The notes beneath the pieces are model-generated. The model saw only the letters and a program-made list of their open reading frames with translations, was not told where the DNA came from and made no database searches. Both the position numbers and the translations under genes were made by a program. Source: Fictibacillus nanhaiensis (GTDB lineage Bacteria > Bacillota > Bacilli > Bacillales > Fictibacillaceae). From it: a DNA stretch of 64,000 nt. Shown one piece after another: positions 24,690 through 32,786 of the stretch (within the stretch, counting starts at the first letter, position 1; every line of letters begins with the position of its first letter). The DNA lies in the NCBI GenBank assembly GCA_016401345.1, contig JAEACG010000001.1, positions 1,364,001 to 1,428,000 on the forward strand. Direction: 5' to 3'.

Positions 24690-24736
24690 AAATTCTATAA
24701 AAATTGTCGGGATTACCCTGACGAGGAGGACTTCAA

Positions 24737-25516
24737 TTGAAAAACACATTTAAATTCCTGTCAGCTCTCGCCCTTTCTGTCATTCTTTTATCAGCATGCG
24801 GAAATTCAGACGAGTCAAAATCAGGTTCAGGTTCAGATAAAAAAGTACTTACCATTGGTACGGAAGCTACATATCCACCTTTCTCATACCGTGATAAAAA
24901 GACAAATGAAATCACAGGCTATGACGTTGAAGTAGCTAAGGAAGTAGCTAAACGCCTTGAGATGGAGCCAAAGTTTGTAGCAACAGAATGGAAGAACATG
25001 TTTACTTCGCTAGACTCCAAACGATTTGATCTTGTAGCGAACCAAGTAACAATTACAGATGAAAGAAAAGCTAAATATGATTTCTCTACTCCTTATACCG
25101 TTTCTGGTGGACAAGTTATCGTCAACAAAGACAACAAAGACATTAAAGGGATTGAAGATCTAAAGGGCAAAGTAGTAGGGACGACTCAAGGGAGTAACTA
25201 TGCTGCTGAAGCTGAAAAAGCTGGCGCAAAAACAAAGTTCTATAAAGGTGCTGCTCAAGTATTAACAGATCTTGATGTTAATCGTGTAGATGCTGCGATG
25301 AATGATCAGCTTTTTATCCTGACAGAATTAAAGAAAACAGATTATAACGTTAAAGCTGTTGGTGAGCCTTTTAACGAAAACGAAATGGCATTTGCATTTC
25401 GAAAAGATGACAAAGATTTAATTAAAGACGTAGACAAAGCGCTTGAAGAAATGAAGAATGACGGTACACTGAAAAAGCTCTCCGAAAAATATTTTGGAGA
25501 AAACGTAAGTGAATAA
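24737..25516 (+). CDS. Amino acid (cystine-type) ABC substrate-binding lipoprotein
   Basis: Extracellular solute-binding protein family 3, 259 residues, tethered through Cys21 in the lipobox LLSAC. The sequence from LTIGTEATYPPFSYRDKKT, through YDVEVAKEVAKRLEM and VANQVTITDERKAKYDFSTPY to VVGTTQGSNYAAEAEK, is typical of polar amino acid and cystine binders (TcyA/TcyJ type). A TTG start is set by GAGGAGGA at the right distance and gives a normal signal peptide. The permease follows with an eight-base overlap; no ATPase gene follows. Confidence 0.85.
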   Translation: MKNTFKFLSALALSVILLSACGNSDESKSGSGSDKKVLTIGTEATYPPFSYRDKKTNEITGYDVEVAKEVAKRLEMEPKFVATEWKNMFTSLDSKRFDLVANQVTITDERKAKYDFSTPYTVSGGQVIVNKDNKDIKGIEDLKGKVVGTTQGSNYAAEAEKAGAKTKFYKGAAQVLTDLDVNRVDAAMNDQLFILTELKKTDYNVKAVGEPFNENEMAFAFRKDDKDLIKDVDKALEEMKNDGTLKKLSEKYFGENVSE

Positions 25517-26162
25517 CTTACCTGATATTCTGATCAACTCCCTCCCCTATTTACTGGAGGGAGCTGTTTTTACTATCGTCATAAGTCTTGTTTCGATTTT
25601 CGGAGCGCTCATTTTCGGATTAGTCGTTGCTTTATGCAGGATGTCATCGAATAAATTCTTGTCAGGGATTGCTAAGGGGTATATTTCTTTCTTCAGAGGA
25701 ACGCCATTATTAATTCAATTATTAATTCTTTATAACGGTTTCACGTTTATTTATGTACCCGAAGGATGGCAGGCAGCGCTCGCTGGACTCATACTTCATT
25801 TTAGTGCCTATATTGCAGAATCCTATCGTGGGGCTATTCAGTCGATCGAAAAAGGGCAATGGGAAGCCGCTTTTTCACTTGGAATGAACAAATACCTTAC
25901 GTATAAAGAAGTCATTCTCCCACAAGCATGGAGAATTTCTATTCCATCCGTTTGGAATTCATTGATTGATATTGTTAAAGCCTCTTCGTTAGCCTCTGTA
26001 ATTACCGTACCAGAGCTAACCTTGATGGCAGATCAGATCAGTGCGTCACAACTAATCGTACTGCCCGTTCTACTTGAAGCTGCAGTCATCTATTGGATTT
26101 TAACTTCCCTTCTGGACGGCCTTCGAGTATTGCTTGAAAGAAGAATTAAAATTAGCCAATAA
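25509..26162 (+). CDS. Amino acid (cystine-type) ABC permease
   Basis: Permease of 217 residues with about five helices, His/Glu/Gln transporter family. It contains SFFRGTPLLIQLLILYNG after the second helix and the coupling loop EAAFSLGMNKYLTYKEVILPQAWRISIP. A GTG start is preceded by GGAG within the end of the binding-protein gene. Resembles TcyB. An ATPase such as TcyC is not adjacent: the operon ends in a terminator, so the ATPase must be supplied from elsewhere. Confidence 0.85.
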   Translation: MNNLPDILINSLPYLLEGAVFTIVISLVSIFGALIFGLVVALCRMSSNKFLSGIAKGYISFFRGTPLLIQLLILYNGFTFIYVPEGWQAALAGLILHFSAYIAESYRGAIQSIEKGQWEAAFSLGMNKYLTYKEVILPQAWRISIPSVWNSLIDIVKASSLASVITVPELTLMADQISASQLIVLPVLLEAAVIYWILTSLLDGLRVLLERRIKISQ

Positions 26163-26163
26163 T

Positions 26164-26197
26164 CCTTCATGTCTTAGTAAGATATGAAGGTTTTTTC
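26164..26197. terminator. Terminator between converging transporter and zinc-ribbon genes
   Basis: CCTTCAT, an inner TCTTA/TAAGA and ATGAAGG pair, followed by TTTTTT on the plus strand. Confidence 0.85.
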
Positions 26198-26445
26198 TAT
26201 TCCCACTCACCAATAAAAAAAAGAACTTCTTGATGACAAGCATCACAGTAGAACACGTGTGGGCATTGGCTCTCTTTGAAATTATTCGGATAACCATCTT
26301 CAAGCTTCAGTTCATCTACTTCCATATAGGGACTGTAATCATCGAAATAGTCACTCACTCTTCCCTGATCTTGAACCGCTCTTCCGCATTCTGGACAGCG
26401 AACGTTTATGGTGTGAAAGTTATTGCATATTGGACACATCGCCAT
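26197..26445 (-). CDS. Small zinc-ribbon protein of unknown function
   Basis: About 82 residues. Two Cys pairs at the N-terminus (CPIC ... CPEC, ten residues between) form a zinc ribbon; a second set near the C-terminus (CPHVFYCDACH) could bind another metal. The middle is acidic and aromatic (DYFDDYSPYMEVDE). I do not recognise the family. A TTG at 26454 touches the AGGAG ribosome site; the ATG at 26445 is nine bases from it and preferred. It lies downstream of a spore protein gene but after a terminator. Confidence 0.6.
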   Translation of the reverse strand: MAMCPICNNFHTINVRCPECGRAVQDQGRVSDYFDDYSPYMEVDELKLEDGYPNNFKESQCPHVFYCDACHQEVLFFIGEWE

Positions 26446-26465
26446 CACTATCAACTCCTGTATGA

Positions 26466-26504
26466 TTTAAAAAAGGGAGTGGATTCCTCCACCCCCCTTT
26501 GTAT
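26466..26504 (-). terminator. Terminator of the SASP gene
   Basis: On the minus strand AAAGGGGGGTGGA and TCCACTCCCTTTTTT form a stable hairpin with a T tract. Confidence 0.85.
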
Positions 26505-26519
26505 CAACTACGAGCTAAG

Positions 26520-26714
26520 TTAGCGATTACCGCTACTTAACTGTTGCTGACCCATTGCGACTAAACGTTTTGTCATTTCCCCACCAACCGAGCCATTCGC
26601 ACGAGCAGTTGTGTCTGGGCCAAGTGTAACACCGAACTCAGATGCGATCTCATATTTCATTTGATCAATTGCTTGCTGTGCTCCTGGGACAACTAATTTG
26701 TTTCTTCTTGCCAT
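26520..26714 (-). CDS. Alpha/beta-type small acid-soluble spore protein
   Basis: A 64-residue DNA-binding protein that coats and protects the spore chromosome and is degraded on germination. The two family signatures are complete: [10 protein letters not shown], which contains the GPR protease site (E-I/F-A-S-E), and the C-terminal [21 protein letters not shown]. The frame is open 22 codons upstream, but AAGGGGGTG precedes the ATG at 26714 and the family length fits. Expected under the forespore factor sigmaG. Confidence 0.95.
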   Translation of the reverse strand: MARRNKLVVPGAQQAIDQMKYEIASEFGVTLGPDTTARANGSVGGEMTKRLVAMGQQQLSSGNR

Positions 26715-26900
26715 GTGTTTCACCCCCTTGCACTTATTGTGTATCTCACCGAGTTCTATATTCGCTCTAGTCATTGGCAATTTATAGCGTTGTTCCCACT
26801 ACAAATCGGTAAGATATTCAAAAAGGTTGTCTAGTTGGTTTATACTGAATTATAGTAAGATGAAATCATGTGATGATTATGAAAAAGTTGGTGAAATAAT

Positions 26901-27209
26901 ATGTCAAATGAATATGCAGTAGAGATGTTCAGAAAAACAATTCCTTTGTTTCAAGCATTAGGTGATCCTGTTAGACAAGACCTTGTACTGCTTTTAGCGG
27001 AAACAGATAAAATGAATGTAACGGATATTGCCAGTCAATCTCCTATGTCACGACCAACCGTCTCCCATCACTTAAAAATATTACGAGAAGCTGGAATTGT
27101 GGGGACTGAGAAAAAAGGGAAAGAGATTTTTTATTTCTTAACTCTTGATCAGACCGTAGTTCAGCTCAAACAGCTCATTCACATTATTGAAGAGGAATGT
27201 ATTCTGTGA
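26901..27209 (+). CDS. ArsR-family winged-helix repressor
   Basis: A 102-residue winged helix protein: PLFQALGDPVRQDLVLLLAE (first helices), VTDIASQSPMSRPTVSHHLKILREAGIV (recognition helix and wing) and KGKEIFYFL. The metal-binding ELCVCDL motif of ArsR/SmtB metal sensors is absent, and the only Cys is at the C-terminal end. It probably responds to something other than arsenic. No target gene is adjacent: a dispersed repeat and a terminator follow. The ribosome site is weak (GGTG). Confidence 0.8.
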   Translation: MSNEYAVEMFRKTIPLFQALGDPVRQDLVLLLAETDKMNVTDIASQSPMSRPTVSHHLKILREAGIVGTEKKGKEIFYFLTLDQTVVQLKQLIHIIEEECIL

Positions 27210-27242
27210 TTTTTTGTATTCGCATGCGATGTAGCTATTGTA

Positions 27243-27466
27243 AGTAGTTGATTTCCGTTCCAGGTGCTCGCTTTCCATGGGGCGAACGGTGTTCGATGAA
27301 GTATGTGTGCTCCTGCGTCTACAAGAAAAGCCTATCGAAGGGAGCTTCCTCGTCGCATGCCTTACGAGAAGAATTTGCAGAGTGGCTGGCACGCTACGCG
27401 CCTTAAGGGTCACACCTGCCCGCTCGCGTCCCATAGGAGTCTCGCACCTTACACTCCAATCAACTT
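27243..27466. repeat. Dispersed palindromic repeat, copy 2 (with internal insertion)
   Basis: Starts AGTTGATTTCCGTTCCAGG and ends CGCACCTTACACTCCAATCAAC, so its ends are those of the element at 3336-3471. It is about 224 bp instead of 135: roughly 85-90 extra bases lie between the CGAACGGTG of the left half and the GCACGCTACGCGCC of the right. The rightmost part (CCCATAGGAGTCTCGCACC) is closest to copy 1. Two short overlapping frames cross it, neither with a ribosome site. Confidence 0.72.
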
Positions 27467-27534
27467 GCATAGAAGTGAGAAAAAACATTAAAAATAACTA
27501 AACTTTAGAAAACAGCCTAATGTGAAAGGCTAAT

Positions 27535-27580
27535 AAAAAAGCGATTCAGCATGGTTGTTATTGCTGAATCGCTTTTTGTT
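27535..27580. terminator. Terminator between the ArsR gene and the aldehyde dehydrogenase
   Basis: AAAAAGCGATTCAGC and GCTGAATCGCTTTTT form a perfect 15 bp stem with T tract; works on both strands. Confidence 0.88.
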
Positions 27581-27671
27581 TTGAATAAACTGTTAAAGAA
27601 AAGATGGAAAGCGAGCAACTGTAACGTAAATCAACTACTTCAAAAACAACTCTGCAAAGCTAAAACAGCTC

Positions 27672-29189
27672 TTATTTTTTCCGAAGTTGTTTAATGCCTG
27701 AACGTATAAGTTCCGCTCTCCCTTTACTGTTCGAAAAATAGGCTTTGATCAATGTTCTTATTTTTGAGTACTTCTTTTCATACGGGTACCAATTTATCTC
27801 TCGTTTTTTGATTCCCGCATCTTTCATCACTGACATCTGACGGGTAAAAGTAAACAAGCCTTCGTCTCCATGATACCTGCCTATCCCGCTGCTTTTTACT
27901 CCACCAAATGGAAGATGCGGATTTGCTACTGAAACGAGTACATCATTAATCACCGCACTGCCTGTTACAAGCTTTGATGTCACACGGTTCGCTTTTTTAG
28001 CATCCTTTGTCCATACACTTGCGTTTAAACCAAACTCAGTGCTGTTCGCTTTTTCGATCGCTTCTTCCTCTGTTGAGAAGGATATCACAGGCAGTACTGG
28101 TCCAAACGTTTCTTCTTTAACGATTTTCATATCTTCCGTAACATTCGTTAAAATCATTGGTTCCAAATACATGCTTTCTCCCCACTGATCTGGGTCTTTG
28201 CCAGTAAGCAGAAGAGCTCCTTTCTCTAATGCATCCTTCACATGATTTTTTATGATCTCTTTTTGATGAGGAAAAGTTAAAGAGCCAATATCTTCACCAA
28301 GCTTCAGTTTCTTCGTTTCTTCTACAAGCCGGTCGATAAATTCTCCATGAATGGCATGCTGCACATACACTCTTTCAATCGACATGCAAACTTGTCCTGC
28401 ATTCGTAAATGCACCCCAAACTGCACCGTTCACTGCTCTTATCATGTGAGCATCTTCAAATACAATCATTGGATCTTTTCCGCCAAGCTCAAGGGTATAA
28501 GGAATAAATCTCTTGCTTGCTTCAATACCAATATTCCGTCCTGTCTCAACAGATCCTGTGAAGAAAATGCCATCTGGCGTTCCAGAAACCAAAGCTTGGC
28601 CAAATTCTTTTCCGCCATGCGCAACTTGAAGAACATTTTTCGGCAGATTCACTTCTCTCGCAATTTTTTCAATCAACAACCCGATTGTAGGTGTGACCTC
28701 AGAAGGTTTTACAATAACAGAATTCCCTGCGATCAGTGCCGAGATTACAGGTGTCATCGATAGTTGAAAAGGATAGTTCCATGGTGAGATGACTAGTACT
28801 GTTCCAAGAGGAAAATAATCTACATATGAAGATTTACCTAAAAAAAGAATCGGTGTGGAAACCTTATTCCTCTTTAAAATTTTTGGTGCGCGCTTTTCAT
28901 AATGCGCGATGATATCAATTACTGGCATAAGATCTGCAGTTAAAGCTTCTGTCTTCACTTTTCCAGTCGCAGCACAAATTTCATCTACGATCTCATCCAT
29001 GTTATCTAATAGATGCTGTTTTATCTTTTTTATAAACGTTAATCGAGTTTCTAACGAACGGGTGGACCAATATTGGAAAGCAGCAGAAGCTTTCTCATAC
29101 ATTTCAGGAATGTGATTTTCTCCCGTTTCTAACCACTGATCAATGGTTTCGCCTGTTGCAGGATGTTTTGCAATCATTACATTTTTCAT
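27672..29189 (-). CDS. Aldehyde dehydrogenase with C-terminal extension
   Basis: A 505-residue NAD(P)-dependent aldehyde dehydrogenase. Motifs: SPWNYPFQL, FTGSVETGRN, catalytic Glu in LELGGKDPM, catalytic Cys in TNAGQVCMSIERVYV and EETFGPVLPV. After the canonical end (SSGIGRYHGDEGLFTF) the chain continues about 75 residues, basic and partly amphipathic, as in membrane-associated fatty or aromatic aldehyde dehydrogenases. It is divergent from an SDR gene, which could make or use the matching alcohol or ketone. The ribosome site AAAGGAGGTG is ideal. Confidence 0.85.
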   Translation of the reverse strand: MKNVMIAKHPATGETIDQWLETGENHIPEMYEKASAAFQYWSTRSLETRLTFIKKIKQHLLDNMDEIVDEICAATGKVKTEALTADLMPVIDIIAHYEKRAPKILKRNKVSTPILFLGKSSYVDYFPLGTVLVISPWNYPFQLSMTPVISALIAGNSVIVKPSEVTPTIGLLIEKIAREVNLPKNVLQVAHGGKEFGQALVSGTPDGIFFTGSVETGRNIGIEASKRFIPYTLELGGKDPMIVFEDAHMIRAVNGAVWGAFTNAGQVCMSIERVYVQHAIHGEFIDRLVEETKKLKLGEDIGSLTFPHQKEIIKNHVKDALEKGALLLTGKDPDQWGESMYLEPMILTNVTEDMKIVKEETFGPVLPVISFSTEEEAIEKANSTEFGLNASVWTKDAKKANRVTSKLVTGSAVINDVLVSVANPHLPFGGVKSSGIGRYHGDEGLFTFTRQMSVMKDAGIKKREINWYPYEKKYSKIRTLIKAYFSNSKGRAELIRSGIKQLRKK

Positions 29190-29332
29190 TCAAGCGCACC
29201 TCCTTTGTCGAAATTTTCATATTTCTTTCATCATACCTTTTTTGATACGTTCATGTTTATTTATTTTAAAAGATATGTTATCATGTTGATATTCTTAAAC
29301 ATATAAACGCGATATAAGAAAGGATGTTTCTT

Positions 29333-30115
29333 ATGATAAATAATAAAATTGCACTCATTACAGGAGCCTCAAGCGGAATTGGTCTTGAATTTGCCGATCT
29401 CTTTGCGAAGGACGGCTATCATTTAGTGCTTACAGCTAGAAATGAGTCAAAGCTTAATGAGATTGCTGAACAGATGTCTAAAAAACACGGTATTTCAGTA
29501 ACGGTAATTGCAAAAGATTTAAGCCAATCAGACGCTGCAGAAGAACTGACAGCAGAGATCATTGCAAAAGGTATTGAGATTGATGTTCTCATCAACAATG
29601 CAGGATTTGCTGCTTACGGACCATTTAACGAGACATCATGGAAAGATGAAAAAGATATGATACAAGTAAACATAACGGCTCTTACAACACTGACAAAACA
29701 GCTTCTTCCCGGAATGATTAAACGTAATCGAGGTAAAATCTTAAACGTTGCCTCAACTGCAGCTTTTCAGCCTGGTCCATTAATGGCTGTCTATTACGCA
29801 ACAAAGGCTTATGTACTTTCCTTCTCAGAAGCCATCAACTATGAATTACGTCATACCGATGTTAGCGTTACAGCTCTTTGTCCTGGTGCTACAGCTACAA
29901 ACTTTGAAAAACGTGCAAGCCTTGAATCATCTCGCTTGTTTCAATCTGGTGCGATGAATGCGAGCGACGTTGCGCGGTCAGGCTACAAAGCATTGATGTC
30001 TAAAGATTCATTGTCGATTCCAGGATTTAAAAACAAGGCATTAGCTACCATCGTACGATTCTTACCTCGCAAAACGATTTTAAAAATTGTCCATTATGTA
30101 CAAGACAAAAAATAA
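29333..30115 (+). CDS. Short-chain dehydrogenase/reductase
   Basis: Classical SDR of about 260 residues. The Rossmann motif is TGASSGIG, followed by INNAGFA, the catalytic Ser in LNVASTAAF and the YxxxK pair in YYATKAYVLS. It uses NAD(P)H to reduce or oxidise a carbonyl; the substrate is unknown. The ATG at 29324 lies too close to AAAGGA; the one at 29333 is well placed and gives MINNKIALITG. Divergent from the aldehyde dehydrogenase with about 140 bases between. Confidence 0.85.
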   Translation: MINNKIALITGASSGIGLEFADLFAKDGYHLVLTARNESKLNEIAEQMSKKHGISVTVIAKDLSQSDAAEELTAEIIAKGIEIDVLINNAGFAAYGPFNETSWKDEKDMIQVNITALTTLTKQLLPGMIKRNRGKILNVASTAAFQPGPLMAVYYATKAYVLSFSEAINYELRHTDVSVTALCPGATATNFEKRASLESSRLFQSGAMNASDVARSGYKALMSKDSLSIPGFKNKALATIVRFLPRKTILKIVHYVQDKK

Positions 30116-30130
30116 ATGTAATAATTTTGT

Positions 30131-30160
30131 GAACAGCAGGGATTGCTGTTCTCTTTTTGT
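30131..30160 (+). terminator. Terminator of the SDR gene
   Basis: GAACAGCA and TTGCTGTTC pair around GGGA and are followed by TCTTTTTGTTT. Confidence 0.85.
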
Positions 30161-30209
30161 TTACGGTTATCTAAACATAAGAATTCGTATGCTCTTTTCA
30201 ATTTATTGC

Positions 30210-30243
30210 TTGATAACATCATTTTCGTTGTGTAATATTACAC
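30210..30243 (+). promoter_or_regulatory. Promoter with a perfect 14 bp palindrome over the -10 box
   Basis: TTGATA (30210-30215) and TAATAT (30233-30238) are 17 bases apart, a good sigmaA promoter for the DUF2157 operon. The palindrome GTGTAATATTACAC (30230-30243) is centred on the -10, the usual place for a repressor to act. The protein that would bind is unknown. Confidence 0.6.
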
Positions 30244-30314
30244 TAAAAGAGAATATTGGTGTTTCGTCCTGTTTTAAAAGGACTCTACATATACATGAAT
30301 TGAGGTGGTATAAC

Positions 30315-31553
30315 ATGAACAAACAATGGATAAGAAAAGAAGGTCAAAAATGGATCGCTGACAACATCATCACTGAAGATCAGTTGGATTTAATCACTGC
30401 AAGATACCCTGATTCCGAAGACAAGCGAAAAGTTACTGGTATATTACCCATTTTAGCCAGTATATTAATCGGCATCGGAATCTTATCTTTCATCGCTTCA
30501 AATTGGGGAGAAATCTCACCAATTGCGAGACTAACCTTACTTATCGTGTTTATGCTCGGTTTTTATCTTTCTGGTGAACGGTATTTAATAGCTGGCCATC
30601 ATTCATTAGGTACTTCTCTTAATCTTCTTGGGATCATTACATTTGGAGCAAGCATCATTCTTTTAGGTCAGACTTTTCACTTGAATGCTGTCGATGCTCG
30701 ATTATTCGTTTTTTGGAGCCTGCCTGTTGTTTTTTATTTATTCAGGGATCGTAACAAGCTCTATTTCTTCCTTCTTGGACTATTAACAGTCGGGGGACAA
30801 CTTTACAGTATAAATGAGTTCCAAAGCTTTAGTTATCTTTTATTTATTCTTTTTACATTAGCTGTTGGAGGCTTTGTTTTCTTATATCCAACCATTCAAA
30901 AGTCTTGGATACTTACGATTGGATTCAGTATTCAAGTCCTGATGTTTATTATGGTTAAAGATATTAATCTACTCTGGTTTTTCTTGTTTGGATTCGCCTT
31001 ATTCACAAGCGGGCTATGGGTTGATAAGGACGTATTTAAACAACCGTTTAATCGCCTAGGAACACTCATTGGCTTTGGTTTTGCTTACGGATTATATTTC
31101 TTGCTTACAAATGAATTTTCTTCTGATTTCGAGCTGCCCCATTCTTATGTGTACATTCCTGTATTGATCATCATATTCGCTTTATCAATCATTGGAAAAC
31201 GTCAGGAGAATTTATATTTGCATGCTTGGGAACTATTGATTTTCCTACCGTTCTTTTACTTGGTCAAAGTGACGGATCCATTAATAGTTGGCATCCTTTA
31301 TTTGATCATCATGTTCGTATTTTCAGGATTCAAGCTTGCTGAAGGCTATCGTAACGAAAATCGTTCGCAAATCAATTTTGGAATCGTACTATTTTTACTC
31401 GTTTGCTTAATGGGATACTTCAACCTGGCGTGGTCCTTTATGCCAAAGTCGATATTCTTCTTATTTGGCGGAGTTCTTTTGTTCATACTAAATGCGTTTC
31501 TTCAACGTAAGAAAAAGCAGATCTTAAAGAACGGAGGTCCGCATCATGATTAA
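30315..31553 (+). CDS. DUF2157-type multispanning membrane protein
   Basis: About 412 residues. A soluble N-terminus (WIRKEGQKWIADNIITEDQLDLITARYP) of the DUF2157 type precedes some twelve hydrophobic helices beginning at ILPILASILIGIGILSFIASNWG. Function is not known; DUF2157 proteins usually occur with a GDYXXLXY partner, as here. The frame is open about 75 codons further upstream, but the TGAGGTGG ribosome site and the domain start both select the ATG at 30315. Overlaps the next gene by eight bases. Confidence 0.78.
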   Translation: MNKQWIRKEGQKWIADNIITEDQLDLITARYPDSEDKRKVTGILPILASILIGIGILSFIASNWGEISPIARLTLLIVFMLGFYLSGERYLIAGHHSLGTSLNLLGIITFGASIILLGQTFHLNAVDARLFVFWSLPVVFYLFRDRNKLYFFLLGLLTVGGQLYSINEFQSFSYLLFILFTLAVGGFVFLYPTIQKSWILTIGFSIQVLMFIMVKDINLLWFFLFGFALFTSGLWVDKDVFKQPFNRLGTLIGFGFAYGLYFLLTNEFSSDFELPHSYVYIPVLIIIFALSIIGKRQENLYLHAWELLIFLPFFYLVKVTDPLIVGILYLIIMFVFSGFKLAEGYRNENRSQINFGIVLFLLVCLMGYFNLAWSFMPKSIFFLFGGVLLFILNAFLQRKKKQILKNGGPHHD

Positions 31554-32067
31554 AAAAAGAGGATGGATGATCGCTGCCCTTCTGCAAGTTTTATTTTTAA
31601 TCTTTATCGCAGGAAGCTATTACAGCATCGATTATTTTGGAAAAGATATCAAGATTAAGACTGTTCCCGTCGATCCCAGAGATCTTTTGTATGGTGACTA
31701 TGTGACACTTCGTTATGATATCAGTACAGCTCCCCTCAAAAGCTATAGGGGAGATGCAGCAAAACTCGATCGGGGTGAGCAAAAAGCTTATGTAGTTCTA
31801 CAGCCAAACAAAGATGGTTATTATGTGGTTAAGAATGTTTATTCAGAAAAGCCAGATGTAACGGGTGATCAGGTGGTGTTAACTGCAAAAGCTGAAAAAG
31901 TCTGGGGTGCTGGTCCAATTGATAATATTCAGCTTACCTACGGATTCGAACGCTATTATTTGCAGGAGAACACGGGAAAAGAACTTGAACAACAAGCAAA
32001 AGACATGGATGTAATTATAAGTGTTGCACCTTGGGGAGCTCATAAGATCGTTGAGCTGAAACCTTAA
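31546..32067 (+). CDS. GDYXXLXY-domain protein
   Basis: A 173-residue protein with one N-terminal membrane anchor (about 6-26) and an outward domain carrying the diagnostic motif DLLYGDYVTLRYDIS. The domain is named for this motif and is normally encoded beside a DUF2157/DUF4401 membrane protein, here the upstream gene, with which it overlaps. The pair probably forms an envelope complex of unknown role. The ribosome site ACGGAGG is strong. A terminator follows. Confidence 0.82.
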   Translation: MIKKRGWMIAALLQVLFLIFIAGSYYSIDYFGKDIKIKTVPVDPRDLLYGDYVTLRYDISTAPLKSYRGDAAKLDRGEQKAYVVLQPNKDGYYVVKNVYSEKPDVTGDQVVLTAKAEKVWGAGPIDNIQLTYGFERYYLQENTGKELEQQAKDMDVIISVAPWGAHKIVELKP

Positions 32068-32077
32068 ATGCTGAATG

Positions 32078-32118
32078 ACTCATAAAAAGCTGAAAAAGCT
32101 TTTTATGAGTTTTTTTCG
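32078..32118 (+). terminator. Terminator of the DUF2157-GDYXXLXY operon
   Basis: ACTCATAAAAAGCT and AGCTTTTTATGAGT form a perfect stem followed by seven T. Confidence 0.9.
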
Positions 32119-32159
32119 TTTAATGCTGGAAGGTGTTTGTCGAATATCGGATAAATAAT

Positions 32160-32236
32160 TTTATCTACGGAATTATCTAGGATTACCTCGTATAAAAATC
32201 GGTTTACCACGTAATTAAAAGAGATTACCTCGTAAT
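32160..32236. repeat. Intergenic array E: three to four 21 bp degenerate repeats
   Basis: ATTACCTCGTA at 32182, TTTACCACGTA at 32203 and ATTACCTCGTA at 32224 are exactly 21 bp apart. A weaker copy (TTATCTACGG) lies at about 32161. The spacers are A-rich (TAAAAATCGG, ATTAAAAGAG). The array lies downstream of a terminator and upstream of the next gene, like the other arrays in this window. Confidence 0.75.
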
Positions 32237-32422
32237 GAGTGCCACTGTCCTCCTCTTATGGACATTTCATTCCACAATGTCCTGCAGATACACACTACAG
32301 CATTCCTACTACAGCGTTCGTCAGCTAACAATTCTCTTTCATAATTTTTTATATCTTATTACTCATTATTCTTCGGTTTAAGTTTGTGGATTACGGGAAA
32401 ATTGAATAATGAGGTGAAAACA

Positions 32423-32755
32423 ATGTCAGATACTAAAATTATCGAACTAAAAGATGTACTAAATGGGTGGGCTGGTAACCAGATTTCTATACGTAAAGAA
32501 GAAGCAGGAGATCTAGATCAAATCAGAATCTCACTAGATAAAGTAACCTTTGAACAAAGAGACGCACATGACGACTATTTAGGTGACCACATATTGTTTT
32601 TACACGGTACAGCTTATGCAGCTGAGGAAGGTTCACAAGTAGAGCTGCCGACCATTACGTATGAAATACCGATCGATGGAATTAATGACATTCGAACCGA
32701 CGATAACATCGTTTCATTCGAAACCAATAGAGGACAATATGTTATCAATAAATAA
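32423..32755 (+). CDS. Hypothetical protein of 110 residues
   Basis: Soluble, acidic protein with alternating strand-like segments (NQISIRKEEAGDLDQIRISLDKVTF, ITYEIPIDGINDIRTDDNIVSFET). I do not recognise the family. GAGGTG lies ten bases before the ATG at 32423; the frame is open 13 codons upstream without a ribosome site. Monocistronic, with a terminator shared with the converging hemAT gene and array E upstream. Confidence 0.7.
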   Translation: MSDTKIIELKDVLNGWAGNQISIRKEEAGDLDQIRISLDKVTFEQRDAHDDYLGDHILFLHGTAYAAEEGSQVELPTITYEIPIDGINDIRTDDNIVSFETNRGQYVINK

Positions 32756-32786
32756 AGAAGGGATCCCTCGGGATCCCTTCTTTATT
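32756..32786. terminator. Terminator shared by the hypothetical gene and hemAT
   Basis: AAAGAAGGGATCCC and GGGATCCCTTCTTT make a near-perfect palindrome with A and T tracts, between converging genes; it overlaps the hemAT stop codon region. Confidence 0.88.

Noticed and set aside
27277-27501. Two overlapping plus-strand frames of 62-74 codons
   Set aside because: They lie within the dispersed repeat and have no ribosome site.
30087-30314. N-terminal extension of the DUF2157 protein
   Set aside because: The extension covers a terminator and the operon's promoter; the ribosome site selects 30315.
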